Of a stretch of DNA of 64,000 nt, positions 1 through 7,783 are shown piece after piece. The notes under the pieces were generated by a model. It saw nothing but the letters and a program-made list of their open reading frames with translations, was not told the origin of the DNA and did not search any database. Origin of the DNA: Senegalia massiliensis (GTDB taxonomy: Bacteria > Bacillota > Clostridia > Tissierellales > SIT17); NCBI RefSeq assembly GCF_900626135.1, contig NZ_LR130785.1, positions 436,023 through 500,022 of the forward strand. Reading direction: 5' to 3'. Position 1 is the first letter of the stretch, and every line of letters starts with the position of its first letter. Made by a program: the position numbers and the translations under genes.

Positions 1-1391
1 ATTTAGAGGATATAGTTTATTATATAAATGTATTTTTCTTTATATACATGTTTATATATGCTATAGTATTTTTCTTTACTACAAGCTTTTCAGCAATAAA
101 TTTAGATGATTTTTTTATACGTAAAAAGCATATGAGTTATTCTATGATTTCAAATAAGTTGAATTATATACCTATATCTATACTTGTACCTGCTTATAAT
201 GAAGAAATTACAATTATAGAAACAATAAATTCATTAATGGATTTAGATTATCCAGAATATGAAATTATAGTTATAAATGATGGTTCAGATGATAAAACCT
301 TAGAGAAAGTAATAGAACATTTCAATTTAAGTAGAATATCCAAACCCTTTAGAAAATTAGTTAATTCAGAAGAAATAACTAGTATATATGAAAATCAATC
401 TGATAAAAAAATAGTTTTAGTTAATAAAGAAAATGGTGGAAAATCTGATGCATTAAATGCAGGAATAAATATAAGTAAATACCCACTATTTGTATGTGTA
501 GATGCAGACTCTATGTTACAAAAAAATTCACTTGAAAGAATAGTACAGCCCTTCTTGGAAGATAGCTCTACAATAGCAGTTGGTGGGAATATAAAAGTTT
601 CTAATCAAATAGCTATAAAAAATGGTGAAATAAAAAATATAAATCCACCTAAAAAAAGCATTGTGTTATTTCAAATAATAGAATATTTTAGAGTATTTTT
701 AAATTCAAGAGTATTTTTTGACAGATTAAATGCTAATTTAATAATATCAGGTGCTTTTGGAATATATAGAAAGAGTGCAGTAATAAATGTAGGGGGATAT
801 ACAAAAGGATTAATAGGAGAAGATATGGAAATAGTAGTTAAAATGCATGCATTTTATAGGAAAAATAAATTACCTTATAAAATGAATTATGTACCTGATG
901 CTATATGTTGGACTCAAGTGCCAGAAAGCTTAAAGATTTTAAAAAATCAAAGAGTAAGATGGCACATTGGTATGGGAGAGAGTTTAAGACGTCATAAATA
1001 TATATTTTTAAATACCCACTATGGATTAGTAGGCATGCTTTCCTTTCCATATTTTCTGTTTTTTGAATTTATATCTCCTATTTTAGAGATTTTAGGTGTT
1101 TCAACTATAACAATATCATTTTTAATAGGAATTATAAATTTTAGATTTTTTATATTTTATTTACTGTTTTATATAGGGTTCAATGTAGTAATTTCAATAA
1201 TATCAGTTCTTTTAGAAAAATATTTATTTAAGAAGACAATTCCTATAAAATTTATGTTTAAGTTATTTATATTTTGTATGTTAGAGTCCTTTGGCTATAG
1301 ACAAATATGTTCATTGTATAAAATAATAGCATTGTTTAAATTAAAAGACAAAAAATGGGGTCAAATGGAAAGAGTGGAACAAAAATATTAA
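1..1391 (+). CDS. Family 2 processive glycosyltransferase, membrane-bound (5' end outside window)
   Basis: A PgaC/cellulose-synthase-like transferase that should add sugars from a nucleotide donor to a growing polymer at the membrane. Counting from the ATG at 48, it shows PAYNEE near residue 48, the donor/metal motif DAD at 152-154, the acid pair ED at 258-259 and QRVRW at 301-305, the Q/RxxRW signature of processive enzymes. Three or so hydrophobic segments follow from residue 325. The reading frame stays open to the left edge of the window (codons start at base 3) and the N-terminal hydrophobic stretch looks cut, so the true start is probably upstream. The polymer made cannot be named from sequence. 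A small secreted protein follows 108 bases later. Confidence 0.88.
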   Translation, partial: LEDIVYYINVFFFIYMFIYAIVFFFTTSFSAINLDDFFIRKKHMSYSMISNKLNYIPISILVPAYNEEITIIETINSLMDLDYPEYEIIVINDGSDDKTLEKVIEHFNLSRISKPFRKLVNSEEITSIYENQSDKKIVLVNKENGGKSDALNAGINISKYPLFVCVDADSMLQKNSLERIVQPFLEDSSTIAVGGNIKVSNQIAIKNGEIKNINPPKKSIVLFQIIEYFRVFLNSRVFFDRLNANLIISGAFGIYRKSAVINVGGYTKGLIGEDMEIVVKMHAFYRKNKLPYKMNYVPDAICWTQVPESLKILKNQRVRWHIGMGESLRRHKYIFLNTHYGLVGMLSFPYFLFFEFISPILEILGVSTITISFLIGIINFRFFIFYLLFYIGFNVVISIISVLLEKYLFKKTIPIKFMFKLFIFCMLESFGYRQICSLYKIIALFKLKDKKWGQMERVEQKY

Positions 1392-1499
1392 TAATATATT
1401 AATAAACTAAAATTAGGGTATTTAATATAATGGTGGTAAAAGAAGCAGGATTTTTAAAACTTATGTAGAAGTAATATGAGATGGAGAGGAGGTGAAAAA

Positions 1500-1877
1500 A
1501 TGAATAAAAAGAAAATAATATCTATATTACTTGTATTGACATTTTTAATGACAATTATGCCTATGGTATCATTTGCTGATGATTATGATGAGGATTTTGA
1601 AGAAGTAGTAGAACGTGTTAAGGAAGATGTAGCAAGAACGAACGAATCTATAGCTCGTAAAGTTAAGTTTGCTCAATTTTTAGCTGATTTACCTGGAACA
1701 AGTGAAGAAGACTTAGATTTAATAATACATGTTTTAGTTGAAGTAACGAACAGAGAAGCTCAAGCTATGATTGATAGAGCTACAAAATTAGGTGTAGTAG
1801 TAGAATGTCAATATGATTTATATATCATAGGTGGTAGAGAAGTATGGATAGACCCATTAGTAGTACCTACATGGTAA
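1500..1877 (+). CDS. Small secreted acidic protein of unknown function
   Basis: The product is 125 residues. The start is set by a strong GGAGAGGAGGTG ribosome site at 1482-1493; an in-frame ATG at 1476 lies before that site and is rejected. Residues 1-26 form a classic Sec signal peptide (MNKKK, a hydrophobic core, then SFA before ADD). The mature part, about 99 residues, begins with a run of Asp/Glu, then a likely helical middle (residues 40-85), and ends with a short beta-like tail containing a single Cys and Trp residues. I do not recognise a family. It sits directly after the glycosyltransferase and before a strong AT-rich palindrome, so it may be co-transcribed with it; a link to exopolysaccharide is only a guess. 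Confidence 0.75.
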   Translation: MNKKKIISILLVLTFLMTIMPMVSFADDYDEDFEEVVERVKEDVARTNESIARKVKFAQFLADLPGTSEEDLDLIIHVLVEVTNREAQAMIDRATKLGVVVECQYDLYIIGGREVWIDPLVVPTW

Positions 1878-1887
1878 ATAGACATAA

Positions 1888-1929
1888 TAATAAATCAATA
1901 ATCCAATATATTGGATTATTGATTTATTA
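1888..1929. terminator. 42-bp perfect AT-rich palindrome
   Basis: Two 21-base arms (1888-1908 and 1909-1929) are exact reverse complements with no loop. It lies just after the secreted-protein gene and before the HD-GYP gene. It probably acts as a terminator hairpin, but it is AT-rich and lacks a clear T run, so an operator or a cruciform is also possible. Confidence 0.5.
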
Positions 1930-1972
1930 CTATGTTATAATATAAAAAAGAGCTACTATGGGAGGTTAAATA

Positions 1973-2881
1973 ATGGATGGCTTACATGTAGGAAATGATG
2001 ATACTTTTATAGAAAAATTTATACAAGGTGAAACTAATCTTAGTCTTATAGCACGTGGTGATGGTGCAGAGATAATGATTCAAAATATAAAGAAAAATAT
2101 ACATTTTTTTATAGAACCTGGTGAATCAAATGAACTTATGGAGTTCTTTTATATATTAGAAGGAAAAATTACATTTAAAATAGATGGAGAAAAAAAGATA
2201 CTTTCCAAAAATGAATATTTTTATGTACATGAATTAAAAGATACAATTAAATTGAAAGCCTTAGAAGATGTGAAATTACTATATATAACTACTAAACCAG
2301 TATTTCATTATTTAAGTGAAAATATAAATGATTTAATTAGTTTATCAAAAAAAAGTCAAGAAAAGGATATGTATACTCATAATCATGGATATAGAGTTCA
2401 ACAATATTCAATAGAAATAGCAAATAGACTAAGCCTTTCAGATGATATGGTTGAAAGAATAGCATATGCTTCACTTTTTCATGATATAGGTAAAATTAAT
2501 GTACCAGATGAAATACTTAAAAAGCCATCATCCCTTACAAAGGAAGAATTTGATGAAATAAAAAAACATCCTGCAGATGGAGCTAAATTAGTAGAAAAAA
2601 CATATTTTAAAGAACTATCAAGAGTTATAAATGAGCATCATGAAAAAATAGATGGTTCAGGTTATCCTCAAGGATTAAAGGGGGAAGAAATATGTCTAGA
2701 AGCCCGAATAATATCAATTGCTGATTCATTTGATGCTATGACATCTGATAGACCATATAGAGAAGGAATGACTCCTAGCCAAGCTTTATCGGAAATAAAA
2801 AAGTATGCTGGAATCCATTATGACAAGAAATTAGTAAAAATATTTGCTGATATATTATATAAAAATGAAGGTATAGAGTAA
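1973..2881 (+). CDS. Cupin/HD-GYP domain protein, putative cyclic-di-GMP phosphodiesterase
   Basis: The 302-residue protein has two parts. Residues 1-112 look like a cupin-type beta barrel (a FFIEPGE start and a ...GKITFKIDG centre). Residues 118-300 are an HD-GYP domain with HNHGYR, the metal-binding HD in LFHDIGK, and HHEKIDGSGYP, the GYP signature. HD-GYP proteins hydrolyse cyclic di-GMP, or sometimes cGAMP, in the cytosol. The cupin part may sense a small ligand that tunes the hydrolase. The start follows a GGGAGG site at 1960. With a processive glycosyltransferase about 580 bases upstream, a role in c-di-GMP control of polymer production is plausible but inferred. Confidence 0.88.
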   Translation: MDGLHVGNDDTFIEKFIQGETNLSLIARGDGAEIMIQNIKKNIHFFIEPGESNELMEFFYILEGKITFKIDGEKKILSKNEYFYVHELKDTIKLKALEDVKLLYITTKPVFHYLSENINDLISLSKKSQEKDMYTHNHGYRVQQYSIEIANRLSLSDDMVERIAYASLFHDIGKINVPDEILKKPSSLTKEEFDEIKKHPADGAKLVEKTYFKELSRVINEHHEKIDGSGYPQGLKGEEICLEARIISIADSFDAMTSDRPYREGMTPSQALSEIKKYAGIHYDKKLVKIFADILYKNEGIE

Positions 2882-2912
2882 AATCCTCAAACATATGAGG
2901 ATTTTACTTTTA
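2880..2912 (+). terminator. Rho-independent terminator
   Basis: The 10-base arms AAAATCCTCA and TGAGGATTTT enclose a 6-base loop and are followed by ACTTTTAT. It overlaps the stop codon of the HD-GYP gene. Confidence 0.75.
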
Positions 2913-2928
2913 TATAGAGGTGAAACAA

Positions 2929-4257
2929 ATGAAAAATAGTATAGATTTATTAAAAGATGATATAAAAGGTTTATTTTTTAAATATGTATCTGCTGCAGTT
3001 GCTGGAATGGTAATGAATTCATTATATATACTAGCTGATACTATATTTATAGGTAGGTGGATAGGACCTCGTGGTCTTGCTGCACTTAATATTGCTATAC
3101 CTGTTTTTAATTTATTATTTGCCACTGCACTTTTATTTGGAGTGGGTGGTGCTACTGCTATTTCCGTATCTTTAGGTAAAAAGGATTATGATAAAGTAAA
3201 TGTAATATTTACTTTATCTATGGCATTTATAATAGGCTTCGGACTTATTTATACAATACTTGGAAGTGTATTTTTAGAAGAAATTTCATATATTTTAGGA
3301 GCTGAAAGTACAAATATTGAACTTGTAAAAGATTATTTGAGAGTAGTATTTATGTTTGGATTCAGTTTTTTACTAGTATATGGAATGACACCACTTGTTC
3401 GTAACGATAAAGCACCAAGACTTGCCATGATGGCTACAATATTAGGTGGATTAACTAATATGATTTTTGATTGGTTATTTATAGTTATTTTTGAATGGGG
3501 TATGAAAGGTGCTGCTATTGCAACAGTATTATCGGCATTTACTAGTATAATTATATTATTAAGTCACTTTGTTAGTGGATTTGCATCATTAAAATTTACA
3601 AAAATTAAATTTGACTTTTCCATACTGAAAAGAATAATTAAAAATGGTATTCCGAGTTTCATAATAGAGGCATCATCTGGCATAGTAATTGTTTCATTTA
3701 ACTTGGTTATTTTAAGTTTAATAGGTGAAATAGGAGTAGCTTCCTATGGTATAATAGCTAATTTATCCCTTATATGTGTATATATATTTACAGGACTTTC
3801 ACAAGGCTTACAGCCTCTTATAAGTATAAATTATGGTGCAGGATTGTATTCACGAGTAAAAAAGATAAGAATCATGGGAATATTATCAGCATTTATATTT
3901 GGATTTGCGTTTTTTATTGTAGGTAATTTATTTCCTGAGAAATTGATTTCTCTATTTACTGAAGGAAGTGAAGAGCTTATAGCTATAGCTACAAGAGGAA
4001 TAAGGATATATTTTGTGGCTTTTGTAATAATGGGAGTTAATATTGTAATAGGAACATATTTTCAATCTATAGAACTATCTAATTTTTCAACGATGATTAC
4101 ATTATCTCGTGGAGTAGTAATGTTACTTTTAAGTTTATTTATATTATCATACACTTTTAATATGAATGGAGTTTGGTTAAGTGTACCAGTAGCAGAAATT
4201 ACTACACTTTTATTTGCTTTAATATTATTAAAAAAAGAATCTTATAATTTAAAATAA
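2929..4257 (+). CDS. MATE family multidrug/sodium exporter
   Basis: The protein has 442 residues and about 12 hydrophobic segments, the usual MATE size. Recognisable family stretches include the TM1 region SLYILADTIFIGRW, AALNIAIPV, GVGGATAISVSLG, and GLSQGLQPLISINYGAG in the second half. MATE proteins export drugs or metabolites in exchange for Na+ or H+. It resembles the MepA/NorM-like group of Firmicutes. I place the start at the ATG at 2929, seven bases after AGAGGTG; the GTG at 2920 is part of that ribosome site. It stands as a single gene after a terminator. Confidence 0.9.
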   Translation: MKNSIDLLKDDIKGLFFKYVSAAVAGMVMNSLYILADTIFIGRWIGPRGLAALNIAIPVFNLLFATALLFGVGGATAISVSLGKKDYDKVNVIFTLSMAFIIGFGLIYTILGSVFLEEISYILGAESTNIELVKDYLRVVFMFGFSFLLVYGMTPLVRNDKAPRLAMMATILGGLTNMIFDWLFIVIFEWGMKGAAIATVLSAFTSIIILLSHFVSGFASLKFTKIKFDFSILKRIIKNGIPSFIIEASSGIVIVSFNLVILSLIGEIGVASYGIIANLSLICVYIFTGLSQGLQPLISINYGAGLYSRVKKIRIMGILSAFIFGFAFFIVGNLFPEKLISLFTEGSEELIAIATRGIRIYFVAFVIMGVNIVIGTYFQSIELSNFSTMITLSRGVVMLLLSLFILSYTFNMNGVWLSVPVAEITTLLFALILLKKESYNLK

Positions 4258-4305
4258 TTTGCACATAATATTATTGTAAAAAAATAAATTATAGGAGTTG
4301 TCAAA

Positions 4306-4653
4306 ATGGCCATAGTTGGAAATATAGGTAATGATAATATGCAAAAGTGTATTGATGAATGTGTTAAATGTTTAAGAGCATGTGAAGAATGCTTAACACT
4401 TTGTATGAATGAAGAAGATGTAAAGAAAATGGTATCTTGTATGAAGATATTAAGAGATTGTATAGATATCTGTGAGACTGCTATTGGATTTATGTCTAGA
4501 GGTAGTGAACATGCGGCTCATATATGTAAAGAATGTGCAGAAATTTGTGATGCATGTGCAGCTGAATGTGAAAAAATGAATACAGATCATTGCACAAAAT
4601 GCGCTGAGATATGTAGAAGTTGTGCAGATGAATGTAGACAAATGGTAGGATAA
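4306..4653 (+). CDS. Cys-rich four-helix-bundle protein, DUF326 / copper-storage-like
   Basis: The 115-residue protein contains 19 cysteines spaced every 3-4 residues (CIDECVKCLRACEEC and AEICDACAAECEK are examples), so cysteines line the inside of predicted helices. This pattern is that of the DUF326 family, which includes cytosolic copper storage proteins (Csp3 type) that bind many Cu(I) ions. There is no signal peptide, so it should be cytosolic. The start follows AGGAGTTG. No copper exporter or regulator is adjacent, so the metal and role are inferred from the family only. Confidence 0.85.
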   Translation: MAIVGNIGNDNMQKCIDECVKCLRACEECLTLCMNEEDVKKMVSCMKILRDCIDICETAIGFMSRGSEHAAHICKECAEICDACAAECEKMNTDHCTKCAEICRSCADECRQMVG

Positions 4654-4736
4654 AAATTAAAGAAAAACCAAAATACTTTAAATAAGTATATACATTAAGT
4701 TAATCTATTATTTCATTTAAGAGATATTAAGGTTGT

Positions 4737-4776
4737 AAGTAATGGGTCTATTATAATAGGGCCATTACTTTTTATT
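4737..4776. terminator. Bidirectional terminator between convergent genes
   Basis: The arms AAGTAATGG and CCATTACTT enclose a further paired segment and are followed by TTTTTA. It lies between the DUF326 gene and the minus-strand gene ending at 4772. Confidence 0.75.
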
Positions 4777-5038
4777 TTTTTATTAGCATTCCAATACTAG
4801 TGCCTATCCATGTACCTATTAAAGAACTTATAGTAATAAATCCTATTGCTAATCCTTCCCAACGTCTAATGACAGTTATACTTAAAAGAAACAAGATAAT
4901 ACAAATTAAACTCAATATAAGAGATATTGAATATAAAAATGTTCTTGAAACTTTAAAAGAGATAACTAAGATACCTATAGTAAATATAATTCCTATAAAA
5001 AATAAAGGAAACCAGACTTCTAAAATTGATGCATCCAT
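4772..5038 (-). CDS. Small integral membrane protein, unknown
   Basis: The 88-residue protein has three predicted membrane segments (residues about 8-28, 33-54, 64-85) and a basic RRWEG loop between the second and third. I do not recognise the family. The start has a modest ribosome site (AGAAGG) 7 bases upstream. It is read toward the DUF326 gene and ends in the shared terminator. A second, shorter membrane protein gene lies just upstream on the same strand, suggesting a small two-gene unit. Confidence 0.6.
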   Translation of the reverse strand: MDASILEVWFPLFFIGIIFTIGILVISFKVSRTFLYSISLILSLICIILFLLSITVIRRWEGLAIGFITISSLIGTWIGTSIGMLIKK

Positions 5039-5146
5039 TTTATCAACCTTCTTTCTCTTTTAAATAAACTTAATTTTATAAGAATACAAGTTTCTACTTT
5101 CTTTTTACTTTTTTTATGGTGTTATTTTAATAAAATGGTTATAGTA

Positions 5147-5299
5147 CTAGTCTTTTTTCTTTTGCTTGTAAACATATACTGCATCAAAAATGTAGAATAC
5201 ACCGATACCCATAAGAATATATGGTATTAGAAAATGTTCCATATTAATAAATAGGACTCCTAAGATAATTAATATTATAGGCATTAACTTTCTGATCAT
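5147..5299 (-). CDS. Very small membrane protein (50 aa), unknown
   Basis: The reading frame starts at the ATG on the minus strand at 5299 (MIRKLMPIILIILG...) or at an in-frame TTG at 5305 that is better spaced from AAAAGGAAG. The product has two hydrophobic segments and a strongly basic tail, KQKKKD. It is followed after about 110 bases by another small membrane protein on the same strand. The hydrophobic-then-basic layout argues for a real small protein, but there is no recognised family. Confidence 0.5.
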   Translation of the reverse strand: MIRKLMPIILIILGVLFINMEHFLIPYILMGIGVFYIFDAVYVYKQKKKD

Positions 5300-5305
5300 T
5301 GACAA

Positions 5306-5635
5306 AAGAACCACTTCCTTTTAGGCATCTAAAAGCTAATATTTTTTATGAATAAAATAAACATCATATAGTAATTTTAACATAAAACAGTATATTTATC
5401 TATTGATGCATTCTTAATTTATTATAGTATTTTATTAAAGTATGTTTCTTTAATTGTATCTTTAGTATTTAGATATATAAATATGTGATAAAATAGATTA
5501 ACGTTAGAAAACAGGTCATTCTAATGTAATATATAAAATTTGGAGATGATTATATGGAGAAATCTATCCATTATACAACAGAACCTCCTAATAATTTTGA
5601 GCAATTACTAACTCTTTAGAAAAGATTTAAAATGA
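5306..5635. other. Gene-free spacer before the integrase remnant
   Basis: AT-rich sequence with no convincing gene. A 21-codon frame from the ATG at 5554, preceded by GGAGATG, ends at a stop at 5617-5619. It may be leftover coding sequence related to the integrase remnant that follows. The bases just upstream of 5306 probably hold the promoter for the two minus-strand membrane genes, though no clear boxes stand out. Confidence 0.4.
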
Positions 5636-5908
5636 AGTTGCAGAGAGGGAAATAGGAAGTCTATTACAAGGCAACAAGCTCTTAATATCTTAAAGAGTGC
5701 AGCTAAAGCTGTAGGAGTTAAAGATAATGCTGGAACTCATACATTAAAAAAGACTTGAGGTTATCATGCTTAGAAGAAGGGGTTTAGTCCCGCATTAATT
5801 ATAGATACTTTAAATCATAGCAATTTAAGTATTACTCAAAATGATATTAATAATCTCTATGATAGTTTGAATATATATGTAAAAATTAATTTAGAATCAT
5901 ATGAATAA
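5636..5908 (+). pseudogene. Tyrosine recombinase (phage-type integrase) C-terminal remnant
   Basis: In one frame the sequence reads RKSITRQQALNILKSAAK, then GTHTLKKT-stop-GYHA-stop, then KKGFSPALIIDTLNHSNLSIT, then NDINNLYDSL. This is the C-terminal catalytic half of a phage-type integrase, where intact relatives read GTHTLRKT(W/F)GYH and NHSS..T.RY. The catalytic Arg is changed to Lys, two stops interrupt it (TGA 5756-5758 and a TAG 12 bases later), and the KRY(L/I)GI segment with the catalytic Tyr is missing between SIT and NDI. It is dead and marks an old mobile element. Confidence 0.8.
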
Positions 5909-6062
5909 TAATTGCTAAAGCATAAGATATGTAATTGATTGTTTTGCTGCTTTTAATATAAATATGTTATTCCAATCAGGAATGGATACATTCTATAAAT
6001 TATTGAATACTTATTTTTTATTTTGGCTCTATTAAAGCATAGTGTTGATAATATTGTATATT

Positions 6063-6092
6063 TTAAGGGAACTCGTTAAAAGGTTCCCTTAA
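6063..6092. terminator. Hairpin between integrase remnant and GyrI-like gene
   Basis: The 10-base arms TTAAGGGAAC and GTTCCCTTAA enclose a 10-base loop. It lies downstream of the minus-strand gene at 6128-6592. There is no clean T run in either direction, so it may be only an mRNA-end hairpin. Confidence 0.45.
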
Positions 6093-6127
6093 CCCACATT
6101 TTATTAAAAATGCAAACAAAGATTTCC

Positions 6128-6592
6128 TCATACTCTTCGTATTGGGAAAAAAATATATCCTTGTCCATCTTCAGGACAGGTATAATCATGAACTGCACCT
6201 ACAAGTTTGATATTGTTTTCTTTCAAATACTCTATAACTTCTGTAAATGTATTTTGACTTTCATTCTTGACATAAATATACTCATATGATGGAATTGTCC
6301 ATTTCATCCAACCTTGTGGTGCTTGAGCATTGTCCATAACCTCAACACCTGCAAGGTAAAGTCCTTTTGTGAAATTATCCTCCCAAGGATTAAAGGAACG
6401 GGATAAATCGGACATTGCACCCCATATTCCAAGAAGATTTCCACTTTCATCTTTCTTCGCTAATGGTGACACTTCTGCAAAATTAGAATTAGCATCAGCC
6501 CATAATTTCTGAATAAAACCTTTTCCTTCATTTGTAGAACCTTCTTTACCTATGACTGAAAATGATTTTTTTATGCACTTTGTTATTTCCAT
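6128..6592 (-). CDS. GyrI-like / AraC-type effector-binding domain protein
   Basis: The 154-residue single-domain protein matches the effector-binding domain seen in GyrI, BmrR and Rob: an FxxxxG-like region early, Y(L)AGVEVMD in the middle, WMKWTIPSYEYIYV near residue 100, and DYTCPEDGQGYIFFPI at the end. Such stand-alone domains bind or hydrolyse small toxic molecules or modulate partners; which one applies here is unknown. The start follows GGGAGG 8 bases upstream. The gene is a little richer in G and C than its surroundings and lies between two mobile-element remnants, so acquisition by transfer is likely. Confidence 0.75.
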   Translation of the reverse strand: MEITKCIKKSFSVIGKEGSTNEGKGFIQKLWADANSNFAEVSPLAKKDESGNLLGIWGAMSDLSRSFNPWEDNFTKGLYLAGVEVMDNAQAPQGWMKWTIPSYEYIYVKNESQNTFTEVIEYLKENNIKLVGAVHDYTCPEDGQGYIFFPIRRV

Positions 6593-7039
6593 ATTTCAAA
6601 CCTCCCATTATATTAAAGACTTTATGTTTGTATTTAATTATACATCATATAATTTTATAATTACAAATATTTTACATTAGTTATATATATTGCTCCTCTA
6701 AACCTAAAATCCTTTAATTTTGTGCGAATTTAATATAACCCTTATCAGTAAAAGTCTTTTGGCAGGAGTTACAGATATATCTTTGATTTCCGTTATACTT
6801 CTCATTTCTGGATATTTTATTATGTTCATAATGAGGCAGACTTTCCCCCTTGAAAATCTGTTTTCCTTAACTTCATTTGTATAGTCTTATTATAACTAAT
6901 TCTACAGGTTATAATAAAACTTCAGCACAGTTGTTTAATATAGCCTTTATTTTAAACATAAAAACCCTACTTTCTACTATTTGTATATCTAAAACTAAAA
7001 TTTTTCCTAAACTTCTATTTATTATATACTGAAATAAAC
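6593..7039. other. Decayed intergenic region with mobile-element debris
   Basis: No intact gene is seen here. The stretch 6714-6866 carries a transposase fragment on the minus strand (separate entry). From 6867 to 7039 the sequence is AT-rich with only short imperfect inverted repeats. It separates the GyrI-like gene from the ECF sigma factor remnant. Confidence 0.5.
6714..6866 (-). pseudogene. Transposase N-terminal zinc-ribbon remnant
   Basis: Minus-strand reading gives LPHYEHNKISRNEKYNGNQ followed by RYICNSCQKTFTDKGY, then a stop. Zinc-ribbon transposases of the IS1595/ISL3 kind carry CPxC...NGK..GKQRYKCK.CGKTF at this place. Here the first Cys pair is lost (LPHY) while CNSC is kept. The frame is bounded by stops and no catalytic domain follows, so this is a fragment only. 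The exact IS family is uncertain. Confidence 0.6.
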
Positions 7040-7065
7040 TGTAACTTTTTATTATTTGAAACGTT
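7040..7065 (+). promoter_or_regulatory. Likely ECF-sigma-type promoter
   Basis: TGTAAC at 7040-7045 and CGTT at 7062-7065 are separated by exactly 16 bases. This matches the Bacillus ECF pattern TGAAAC-N16-CGTC. It precedes the ECF sigma remnant, as expected for an autoregulated sigma factor. Confidence 0.55.
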
Positions 7066-7082
7066 TAATTAATGAGGAGGTA

Positions 7083-7611
7083 ATGATCTGCATAAAAACT
7101 CACTTGATTATATCTATAATAAATTTTCAAAAGATGTATATTATTATCTCCTATCATTATGTAAGGATAAGTATATAGCTGAGGATATTATGCAAGATGT
7201 GTTTTATAAGGCATATCTTTATTTTGAAGTTTGTCCATATAGTAATATTAAATCATGGTTATTTACTGTAGCAAAGAATTGTTATATTGATTATATTAGA
7301 AAGAATAAAAAGAATATCTTAAAAGAAAGTAAATATTTTGATGGAATTCAGAGTGAAAAAGATATAGAAAAAGAAATTATTAATAAAAAGAAATTATTAA
7401 TAAAAAGGAAGTAAAGGATACATATAAAGCATTAGAAAAATTATCTGAAAAACAAAGAAAAGCTATAATATTATGTGATTTTAAAGAATTATCATATAAA
7501 GAATCAGCAATTGTAATGAATATAAGTCTGAATTATTTTAAAGTATTATTATTTAGGGCAAGGAAAGCTGTAAGAGAAAATATGAAAGGGAGTGAAAAAA
7601 GTGAAAGATGA
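7083..7611 (+). pseudogene. ECF-type RNA polymerase sigma factor, frameshifted
   Basis: Region 2 is readable as FSKDVYYYLLSLCKDKYIAE, DIMQDVFYKAYLYF and SWLFTVAKNCYIDYIRK. Region 4 is readable as YKALEKLSEKQRKAIILCD, FKELSYKESAIVMN and LFRARKAVRENM. The two regions are in different frames. The cause is a perfect 17-base tandem duplication (7374-7390 and 7391-7407); removing one copy joins them as EKEIINKKEVKDTYKALEK. The start is also damaged: the region 2 frame has no ATG, and the ATG at 7083 joins it only if one A is added to the A run at 7094-7098; a CTG start at 7088, seven bases after GGAGG, is the alternative. The stop overlaps the start of the anti-sigma gene. Confidence 0.85.
7374..7407 (+). 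repeat. 17-bp perfect tandem duplication inside the sigma gene
   Basis: The unit AAATTATTAATAAAAAG occurs twice back to back. Because 17 is not a multiple of three, it shifts the sigma-factor frame and creates a stop a few codons later. Confidence 0.9.
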
Positions 7612-7783
7612 TTTCAAAGATAAATTAAAGAAATACAAAGAAGGTAAATTAAGTGATGAAGAATCAAAAGAAATTGAACAAGAATTAGATAAATTAGAAA
7701 TCTATCACGAGTTTATGAATGAAGAATTTAATGAAATAGAAGGAAAAGAATCTCAAAAAGAAGAAAGAAATTATAAAAAATAA
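7601..7783 (+). pseudogene. Anti-sigma factor, N-terminal cytosolic part of a split gene
   Basis: This is the N-terminal piece of a sigma-factor regulator: KDDFKDKLKKYKEGKLSDEE followed by an IEQELDKLEIYHEFMNEEF stretch, the helical sigma-binding domain of YhdL/RsiV-like regulators. I choose the GTG at 7601, eight bases after GGGAG; a GTG at 7592 is less well placed. It ends at TAA 7781-7783. Adding one A to the six-A run at 7775-7780 would join it to the membrane and extracellular part that follows. It overlaps the end of the sigma gene, the usual arrangement for a sigma/anti-sigma pair. Confidence 0.75.
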
